Shown here piece by piece: positions 56,739-64,000 of a stretch of 64,000 nucleotides of DNA; the stretch's first letter is position 1, and each line of letters opens with the position of its first letter. Position numbers and translations under genes: made by a program. This stretch comes from Eustoma russellianum (taxonomy: Eukaryota; Streptophyta; Magnoliopsida; Gentianales; Gentianaceae), in contig AP025049.1 in the NCBI GenBank assembly GCA_036186865.1, forward strand, positions 32,451,635-32,515,634, written 5' to 3'. A model generated the notes under the pieces. The model did not search any database, was not told the DNA's origin, and worked only from the letters and a program-made list of their open reading frames with translations.

Positions 56739-58740
56739 TGTAGCGCCCCGCTCCCGAGCCCTAACATCGGGAACAGTGCACCCGCCGTATCTCACTAAGG
56801 AGAATACAAAGCGTCGAATCAATCTCTTACTTGTCAAAATGACGTAGAAATTTTTCGCGGAAACGTAAACCATAACATATATTAAACTCCAATAATCGTC
56901 ATTACATTGCTAATTAAAAACTCTGGAAATAAAATAGTAAAGTAGGGTGTGGAAATCCTCAAAATATAAATAAGAACAAAACAACTGCAGCGTCCCCTCA
57001 TATCCTAGCCGCAGCTCTCAACCAGCCCACTCTGCTATGTCCGTCCCGTCCTCAATGAAGATATGCTCGTAGTCCTCATCCGGCTCACCTGGGAAGTAGG
57101 GGTGAGTGACAGAAATCACCCAGTAGATGCCCGTCTCAAAAAAATACAAAACGTACATACCAAAATGATATAGCCACATAGCACATAAACATGATATAAC
57201 ACATAGCACATAAATATAAGATAACATGCATAAGATAAAGTAAATGCGGTAAGTAAGTCACTCCACATAAAAATGCGCAAGTACGTGATGCATGCTCAAT
57301 TAACGTGTCACACGCAACAAGAATCATGTCATGCAATATGCCCTAGACCTATATGCAATGCATGATCCCGGGATTGACTGGATGCCAGTAGCCCGTGCAC
57401 TACAATCCACCCTTGCGGATGCCCGTGGCCCGTGCACCACGATCCACCGTAACCAAGTATCCATGGCCCGTACACCATGATCCTCTTCACTAGAGCGTCT
57501 GAGACCCGTACATCTCAGCCCACTCCCAATGCAATGCACGTGCCATGAATGCAACAACAAAATCGCCTGGGTTCCGTACGCCCATCCTCACCAACTCCGG
57601 CTCTCAACACTAGTCGTCTGGGGCCCGTACGCCCATCATCACCATCTCCGGCACACAATATTTAGTTTAGTAAATTTTAAGAACATTGAAAAGTTGTTAT
57701 TTAGCATCCCCTCATTTTTCCTTAACTTGTGTTAATTTTCTAGAATTTTCTACTAATTTTCCCTTATTTAATTCTATTTATTACTAATTATTTTTAATTA
57801 CTTACATTTACCAAAATTCATAAATTAAGTGGAAATAATTTAATTTTAACATTTTATATTTTCTGTGATTTATTTAGAATTTTCTAATAATTAAATATAT
57901 TTTTCTAGAATTTTAAACTAATTTTAATTAATTATTTATTGTTTAACATTTCAGAAATTAATTTCAGATTTTTTTTTTAATTTTTGGCCTGGGCCGGCCT
58001 GCTGCCTGGTCCGGTCCGCTGGCCATCCGGTCCGGTCCGGCAGCCTGGCCGGTCCAACAGTATTTTCTTTTTTTTTTATTTTTTTTTCTATTTTCTTCTA
58101 ACCTCCATAAAATCTTCGTTTTAACTCCGATTGACCTCAAACCAGTTGCGTTGGACTCGTTATAACGAGACACAACTTTTGAAGGTGGACACGTCATCAC
58201 GTGTCCGGACGCGCCGCCAGGTGCCGCGCGTGGGCCCCACGCGCCACCCCTCTGAAACGCGTCCGTCAGACCCTTTTTTTCAATTTTCAACCAATCCTAA
58301 CCTATTCCAGGCTAGATGAAGTTATTCTAAGGTCAAAACGAAATTTTTAAACCCCCTAAGTATGTAAATCCCTAATCTTTTGAGTTGTTTAAAGCGTATT
58401 CTCACCCTAATCCAATCCTACCATCAAATTCACATTCATACACATACGTAGCCGCAAGTAAACAGTACATGTAACAAATATTATACAAGACATATGTCAC
58501 GATACTTTTCATACAAGACATATGTCACATTCATACACATACTTTTCATACAAGACATATGTCACGATATAGTATACGTTTACAAGCTTTAAAAAAACAA
58601 AAAAACAAATCATTGACATATACAATTGAGGTTAAGCATGCTAAATACGAGTTAGGAACAACATAGTATGGCATGACATCATAAAAATAGATTAAAGTGT
58701 AAACAACTTAATAACATGATAAAAAAAAGGAACAAACAGT
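56739..58740 (-). repeat. G3: G2-like gypsy LTR fragment
   Basis: Starts TGTAGCGCCCCGCTCCCGAG and follows the G2 LTR through the splice-donor-like block (57085-57100), the minisatellite zone and CGGTCCGGTCC block (58000-58050) to about 58480. The minisatellite here differs (CCCGTGGCCCGTGCACCACGATCC units, 57380-57500). Beyond that is a triplicated ACAAGACATATGTCACGATA segment (58485-58570) and AT-rich sequence. The other LTR end (ACATAACA) is absent, so the fragment is truncated at an uncertain point before 58740. Similarity to G2 is lower than between G2's own LTRs. Confidence 0.75.
58485..58572. repeat. Tandem triplication of ACAAGACATATGTCAC
   Basis: Three copies of CATACAAGACATATGTCAC, spaced by CGATACTTTT or ATTCATACACATACTTTT. 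Confidence 0.85.
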
Positions 58741-59204
58741 GATATATAGATTGTACTTGAACATCCAAATAAATTATATATGTACATTACAGTAAAATCT
58801 AGGCATTTATGCATTTCTTTCGGCGTAATTTATATAATGATATTTATACGACAATAAGATGAGCTAATACGGAAAATATACAGTACATGTAACAAATATT
58901 ATTAATGATTAACACAAGTACAAAAAGAGAGATTACGATAAACAAAGACTAAAATAAACGTGCATAGCGTGTGTACCACTTAAACCCAACTAATATACAA
59001 TATGAGTATAAGACATGTGACAGACTACAGATAACGATCGTGAATTCATTAGCTACATATGATACATAAGCCATACATGCGTTTAAAGTAAGGATACACA
59101 ACATAGTGTATGTCCATACTAAACATGTTCAACGATTTAACCATTAAAACGACAACACATGTTAAAACTCGTGTATGTCAGATACATAATGGACGAAGCT
59201 ACAT
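58741..59204 (+). other. AT-rich gypsy spacer, homologous to the G1 spacer
   Basis: Collinear with 39420-39905 (AAATAAATTATATAT, GATTACGATAAACAAAGA, CATACATGCGTTTAAA, CATTAAAACGACAACACATG). No coding potential. It joins integrase sequence at the same point as in G1. Confidence 0.75.
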
Positions 59205-59885
59205 TTGAACACTTCATTCCCAGGCCGATGTGCAGTCAGAAAGGATGATATAGACACTGGAAGACATGCTGAGAGCATGCGCCATTGGCTTTAAGGAAAA
59301 CTGGGACGGTATGATTAAGTTGATCGCGTTCTCCTACAATAACAGTTATCATAGCACCATCGGCATGTCACCATTTGAGGCGCTCTATGGGCGTAAGTGC
59401 AGACCCTCTATCTATTGGGATGAAGTTGGAGAGCATGCTATCCCTGGTCTAGAGCTAGTTGAGCAAACCAAGGAGAAGGTAAGACTGATCCGGGAAAGAA
59501 TTAAGGCTGCTGAATACAGAAGTAAAAGCTGGACAGATTCAAAGAGGCGTCCTCCAGAGTTCACTGTCAGAGAGAAGGTTTACTTAAAAGTGTCACCGAT
59601 GGGGGGTGTAGCACGATTCGGATTGAAGGGTAAGCTGGGGCCTCGATACATTAGCCCCTACGAGGTACTCGAAAGGATTGGTTCGTTAGCTTACCGATTG
59701 GCGTAACCTCCGGCGTTAGCTCAAGCGCACAATTTCTCTTATATTTCTCAATTGAGGAGGTACATCCCAGATCCGAGTCTCGTACTGGACGCACCACCAT
59801 TGATGATCAGACCGGACATGCCATTTGAGGAGACTCTTGTTTGGATCATAGACCGCAAAGATCAATAGCTGAGAAGGATAATCAT
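59205..59885 (+). pseudogene. Del/Tekay-like gypsy integrase, C-terminal half
   Basis: The left 60 bp are decayed around the TAFHPQTDG-QSER motif. An open frame 59266-59706 then reads MLRACAIGFKENWDGMIKLI, SPFEALYGRKCRP and REKVYLKVSPMGGVARFGLKGKLGPRYISPYEVLERIG. A stop follows YRLA, then a continuation with QLRRYIPDPS, PLMIRPDMPFEETL and IIDRKD. These are the GPY/F and adjoining C-terminal motifs of a plant chromovirus integrase. The catalytic aspartates and all upstream pol are missing. At about 59886 the sequence jumps into LTR. Confidence 0.88.
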
Positions 59886-60160
59886 ACCTTTCCGCATTCT
59901 TTCATATGCTTATGTGATATCATATTATGTGCTATTTGTTATATCATTTCTGTATGCTCGACTTGTACTGGTTGGAGGCAGATGCCTACTGGGTGATTTT
60001 CCGTCACTCACCCCTACTCCACCCCCCACCAGGTAAGTAGGGAGAGACTTATGACTACGTCTTTGTTGAGGACGGGGCTGATACGGTGGAGTGGGCAGAC
60101 TGATTGTCGCGCTTAGGATATAAGAAGACCCTGCGATTGTTTGTCTTTATTTTACTGGGA
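59886..60160 (+). repeat. Internal scrap of a G1-like LTR
   Basis: CCGCATTCTTTCATATGCTTATG to TTTATTTTACTGGGA corresponds to 36737-37014 of G1. It includes CACCAGGTAAGTAGGG (consensus-like splice donor at 60033) and GTTGAGGACGGGGCTGA. Both ends are broken: the left by a deletion joining integrase, the right by Tat gag. Confidence 0.85.
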
Positions 60161-61440
60161 TCACCCTGATCCTGTTCCTAAAGCTTCAAAGGAAATAAGA
60201 GAGAAAACGATGAAATACGTTACTGAGAACATGGAAATGTTCAAAGCCATGGTACGACATCTCAAAGGCAAGCAGCCGGAGGTGCAAAATATGGAGATTG
60301 ATCCACCCCCTCCTCTGAGAGAAGTATCACAAGGCCACTCTTCTAGGCCGCATAAAGGATTCATGGCGGATGCTAGAAGACATAGTGTCAAGGTTCCAGC
60401 TGGGGAGTCAGAGCATACGTCCAGACAAAATCGTTGAAAAGCGTCCCCAGGGAGGAAGAAGTTCCTCGCAGGCTGAGATTTTACTATGAAGAGCACATGC
60501 AAGAATTTGTGCAGGCAGTCCAGGACAGTCCTTTTTCCTGGGATATAGCCGAATACTTGGCACCCGACAGTTTTAAGGTGCCAAAGATGGACACTTATGA
60601 TGGAACCACAGACCCAATGGACCATCTCTTTCAGTTTCAAACTGCAATGAGTCTGAAAAACATCCCAGACCCGTTGCGTTGCAAGACTTTCCCTCTGTAT
60701 TTGAGGGGAAAGGCCAGGAGATGGTTCCAAGAGCTTCCATCAAAATCTGTGAAGTCTTTCAAATAGCTGGCACAAAAGTTTAAGTCGCAGTTTGTGTCCA
60801 GCACCCCGTTTGTAAAGAACTCGTCCCATCTAATGACCCTGAGGCAAGGTCCAGACAAATCTGTGTTACAATACATGCAACGTTTTTCAAACGAGTCACT
60901 GCAGGTTAGTGACAGAAATGAAGGCGTGAAAGCTGCAGCCTTTATTAATGGATTACGGGCAGGTCGCCTCTTCTCACAACTAGCCGAGGAGGGACCTACC
61001 TCTTTGAGAGAATGCCTGGAGAAGGCTCACCAGTTTGCCCGAGGAGAAGAGGCAAACAGATTAAAAAGAGAGGCCGAGCATTCAGCCCGGCAAGAAAGCC
61101 GACCTAGTTCGAAGAAGGAAGACCGGCGCCATGAGGGGAAAAATCGTGATCGACGCGGCACGTTTGATCGTATAGGCGATAAAGATAAAAGTGGTAGGGA
61201 GGGCTTGCCACTGTTGGCTTCACAACAATATATTTTGACCGTTATGGAAAAAGATGGTCTGAGAACAGAACCAGAGCCTATGAACGGGCCTAAGATGAAG
61301 AGAAATCCTAAATATTATTGCCACTACCATAGAGATATCGGGCATGATACTGAGGAGTGCAAGCAGCTGGCCCAGGCTATTAAACGACTTATCGAACAGG
61401 GGCATTTAAAACAATTTTATGACCCCTGATTACGCCTGAA
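60161..61440 (+). pseudogene. Tat gag with zinc knuckle
   Basis: Begins without a start codon in sequence matching VPKASKEIREKTMKYVTENM. A stop at 60435 is followed by a new frame with HMQEFVQAVQDSPFSWDIAE, YDGTTDPMDHLFQFQTAMSL and GKARRWFQELPSKSVKSF, the retrotransposon gag core. After a stop at 60764 the frame 60794-61429 continues (SLMTLRQGPDKS-like, LQYMQRFSNESLQVSD, FINGLRAGRLFSQLAEEGP). A basic/acidic linker follows, then a knuckle-like motif (YYCHYHRDIGHDTEECKQL, C-x2-H). The C-x2-H variant spacing is usual for Tat gag. The product would form the capsid. No intact protein can be made. Confidence 0.87.
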
Positions 61441-62150
61441 CAACCGCCAGGATTATCACAGGGATCCCTAGAAAGACAAATGCCGCCCGGAATCTCCACC
61501 CTGGCACCGCAGAAATGAGGATGGTGGAGAGCAAGGGAGGCGTGGGGCTGCAGGTCAGCCCCAAGTCAATGCTATTATATATACTATTTCTGGAGGCCTG
61601 CCTCATTCAGGCCAGGGAGCACCTAGTTCCTCAGGAACCTCATCAGAGCCACCAGCTAAAAGAGCCAAGATGGCAAGAGAGCTGATTTATGGTCCAGAAG
61701 GCCCCATTCCCCTAGACTCCAACAACACAGGTTTAGTGGTTGAGCTGTGTGTGCATCTTCCTCCGGATAGAGTTGTGCAGGTCTGACGCGTTTATGTGGA
61801 TACCGGCAGTGCTGTAAATATAATGTTTTATCAGGTGTATCAGCAGCTTGGGTTACCCGATTCCTTGATGAAACCAATTACCTCGTCCTTGTATGGATTC
61901 ACTGGAGCTGCAGTACGGCCGGCAGGTCTGGTCACACTCAGCTGCAATTTTGGCAAACCCCCTACTTATCGGTGCATATGGATAGACTTTCTGGTTGTCA
62001 AGGACGTATCCCCATACAACGTCATATTGGGTCGTCCGGCCTTGGTGGCATTAGAGGCCATTGTATCACCCTTGCACGTTAGCATGAAGTTTCTCACCTC
62101 AGGGGGGTGGCTACAATCCAAGGTGATACATAAGTAGCACAGGTTGCTAC
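61441..62150 (+). pseudogene. Tat aspartic protease
   Basis: The linker 61441-61780 contains PPAKRAKMARELIYGPEGP, then VELCVHLPPDRVVQV and a stop. The active site VDTGSAVNIMFYQVYQQLG follows at about 61796-61855, then PAGLVTLSCNFGKPP and a C-terminal YNVILGRPALVALEAIVSPLH (the ILGR-type motif). The D-T-G triad is intact. It ends near 62137. Confidence 0.87.
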
Positions 62151-62303
62151 GCCATTGCCACTAAGGGGAATGAATCAGTTCAGCAAGTCAATCTCGATGA
62201 ACTGATATCCTCAGACGAGGAACGTTTACAGTCGGATGATACAGTGCAGGATTTCATCCTTGATCCAAGCAGACCTGAAAACGTTATAAAAATTGGGACT
62301 TGA

Positions 62304-63124
62304 ATGCCATCCGAACTGTTAGCTCAGCTACAGGATCTGTTGAGAGAATTTGCAATTATCTTCGCATGGACTGCAGAAGATATGCCTGGGATACCTCCCC
62401 ATTTGGATGAGCATAAGCTAAATGTTGATCCTCTGGTAAAGCCAATAAAGCAGAAGAAGCGGCATTTCGCACCAGAACGGAATAAAGTCATTGAAGGGGA
62501 AGTTAAGAAATTGCTGGCCATAAAATTCATTGTGGAAGTGCTTTTTCCAATCTGGTTGGCTAACCCAGCGCTGGTCCCCAAGCAAGACGAATCTTGGAGG
62601 ATGTGTATAGATTACACTGATCTCAACAAAGCATGTCCAAAAGATTGTTATCCGCTCCCAAAAATCGACAGGCTAGTGGATTCAACACTTGGGCATGAAA
62701 TCTTTGACTTCTTGGACGCCTTCAAAGGCTATCATCAGATCCTCGTGGCATTAGAAGATCAAGAAAAGACTGCTTTTATAACTGAGTCAGGGACTTACTG
62801 TTATGTAACTATGCCATTCGGGTTGAAGAACGCGGGGGCCACGTATCAACGTCTAGTCAATTTCCTATTCAGTGAACAAATTGGCCGGATAATGGAAGTC
62901 TATATTGATGATATGTTGATCAAGACTAGGACACTTGATCAATATATCAGAAATTTAAGGGAAGTTTTTACTGTGCTGAGAGACTCACGCATGAGACTAA
63001 ACCCGAAAAAATGCACGTTTGGGGTACGCACTGGAAAGTTCTTGGGGTATATGGTTTCCAAAGATGGGGTGCAGGCAAACCCTGCTAAAATTGAGGCTTT
63101 ACAAAACATGCATCCCCTAGGAAC
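62304..63124 (+). pseudogene. Tat reverse transcriptase
   Basis: Open for about 270 codons and the best conserved protein in the window. Motifs in order: IIFAWTAEDMPGIPP, WLANPALVPKQDESWRMCID, DLNKACPKDCYPLPKIDRLV, FDFLDAFKGYHQI, MPFGLKNAGATYQRLVN, catalytic EVYIDDMLIKT (about 62896-62930) and KKCTFGVRTGKFLGYMVS. All seven RT blocks are recognisable and the YIDD box is intact. It breaks at LQNMHPLGT (about 63118), where a frameshift occurs, and the thumb continues at 63125 (KEVQRLTGRIAALSRFLSKS). Confidence 0.92.
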
Positions 63125-63600
63125 GTGAAGGAGGTGCAAAGGTTGACTGGTCGAATAGCTGCACTGAGCAGATTCCTGTCCAAATCTGCCGAAAGGTCCC
63201 TTCCTTTCTTTCAGGTCCTGAAGAAAAAGATAGCTTTCCAGTGGGATGAACAATGTCAGAAAGCCTTCGACGAGTTGAAATCCCATTTGGCCGAAGTACC
63301 AATGCTTACTTCGCCTCTACCCGGAGAAGAGCTATAATATACCTATCAACGTGCAAAGAAGCAGTTAGTGTAGTGCTGCTCAGAGAGCAGGATAATGTAC
63401 AAAGGCCCATATATTTTGCCAGTAAAATTTTACATAGGCCCGAAAGTAAGATATCCCAACGCTGAGAAGATAGTTTTGGCACTCATAGTGGCAGCAAGGA
63501 AGTTCAGGCCTTACTTGCAAGCCCATCCTATCATAGTGGTCACTGATCAGCCTTTGTAGCAAATCTTATCAAGGCCGGACACATCTGGCCGAGCTGCTAA
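63125..63600 (+). pseudogene. Tat RNase H (first)
   Basis: RT connection KEVQRLTGRIAALSRFLS and FQWDEQCQKAFDELKSHL in one frame, then a frameshift to YLSTCKEAVSVVLLREQD with QRPIYFASKILHRPE. These are the start of the gypsy-type RNase H. The first catalytic motif (normally Y-L-x-V-S..A) is changed. Another frame follows with VAARKFRPYLQAHPIIVVTDQP, where D lies in VVTDQP, and a stop. Confidence 0.85.
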
Positions 63601-63730
63601 ATGGGATGTGGAGCTCGCAGAATATGACATCCAATACAAATCAAGAACTTCCATCAAAGCCCGGGCACTAGCAGATTTCTTAGCTGAAGGGATATCCGTG
63701 GAGGAAGATATCAAGCCAGTCGTTGAGTAG
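63601..63730 (+). pseudogene. Tat linker between the two RNase H domains
   Basis: RAAKWDVELAEYDIQYKSRTS, then KARALADFLAEGISVEEDIK, the typical Tat segment joining RNase H to aRNH. It ends in a stop (TAG at 63728). Confidence 0.8.
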
Positions 63731-64000
63731 ACGTTATACGTGGATGGGTCTTCCTCCAAAGATGGCTGTGGAGCAGGACTCCTAATCATCAACCCCAACC
63801 AAGAAGAATTTGAGTACGCCTTGCGATTTGATTTTGAATCAACTAACAACGAGGCAGAATACGAGGCCCTCATAGCAGGACTAGGTCTTGCGAGAAAGTT
63901 GGGGGCGGAACGAATCATCTCCCAAAGTGATTCACAGCTAATTGTTTCACAGGTCAATGGGGATTACGAAGCCAAAGAAGAAAATATGAAAAAATATTTG
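63731..64000 (+). pseudogene. Tat archaeal-type RNase H (aRNH), cut by window edge
   Basis: Reads TLYVDGSSSKDGCGAGLLII, then TNNEAEYEALIAGLGLARKL and ISQSDSQLIVSQVNGDYEA. The catalytic D (VDGS), E (NEAEYEAL) and D (SDSQL) are all present. This second RNase H is characteristic of the Tat lineage. The frame is open to the window end. A TAG just before TLYVDG separates it from upstream pol. Confidence 0.9.

Larger units (their letters stand above)
60161..64000 (+). mobile_element. Tat-lineage Ty3-gypsy element, incomplete
   Basis: Plus-strand gag-pol of a Tat clade gypsy (the clade of Ogre, Retand and Athila's relatives). Its mark is a second, archaeal-type RNase H after the usual one, visible at 63731-64000. 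Order: gag, zinc knuckle, protease, RT, RNase H, aRNH. The 5' LTR and the gag start are missing (junction at about 60160), and the element runs past the window edge. Stops at 60434, 60766, 61429, 61785 and others plus a frameshift near 63118 show that it is dead, though domains are well preserved. Confidence 0.88.

Noticed and set aside
60161..60730. 189-codon minus-strand frame
   Set aside because: It is the antisense shadow of Tat gag, which has clear domain motifs on the plus strand.

Overview
This window is nuclear DNA from a flowering plant, most likely from heterochromatin or an intergenic block. Nearly all of it is nested, decayed transposable elements: Ty1-copia (including Sirevirus type), Ty3-gypsy (Del/Tekay-like chromovirus and Tat), one LINE and a small SINE-like element. 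I found no host protein gene, tRNA, rRNA or CRISPR array. The species cannot be told from the sequence. The element lineages are plant-specific and base composition is AT-rich.

Left nest (about 1.6-22.3 kb). An old LINE on the minus strand forms the base. It is cut twice: by a solo gypsy-type LTR (S1, 2121-4779) and by a complete minus-strand copia element (Copia A, 5071-21423). Copia A was itself hit by a complete minus-strand Sirevirus-like element (Copia B, 7113-17897), and Copia B carries a SINE-like insertion (13844-14047). When the inserts and one copy of each 5-bp target duplication are removed, the interrupted frames rejoin, which fixes the boundaries precisely.

Right nest (about 22.3-56.7 kb). 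A plus-strand copia (Copia D, 23127-24218 and 54139-56717) was split in its RNase H by a 30-kb block. The block is a minus-strand, internally deleted Sirevirus (Copia C, 24219-54133). Its left LTR holds a solo LTR (S2, 25480-28246). Its right LTR holds a gypsy element (G1, 34555-52490, perfect target duplication ATTAG). G1's integrase remnant holds another gypsy-type element in the opposite direction (G2, 39999-49439). This gives four nesting levels, youngest at the centre.

Tail (56.7-64 kb). A G2-like LTR fragment is followed by a relative of G1 (spacer, integrase and a scrap of LTR). The window ends in a Tat-lineage gypsy (gag, protease, RT, RNase H and a second, archaeal-type RNase H) that runs off the edge.

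Every coding region carries stops or frameshifts, so all are called pseudogenes. The most interesting points are: the Sirevirus derivative in which a gag zinc knuckle is fused directly to the integrase tail; the two LTRs of Copia B, which have unrelated middle segments; ATCGATCGAT-rich arrays in every Sirevirus LTR; a SINE-like family with a (GAT)n tail; a conserved splice-donor-like block in the gypsy LTRs; and a duplicated, amplified leader in G2.
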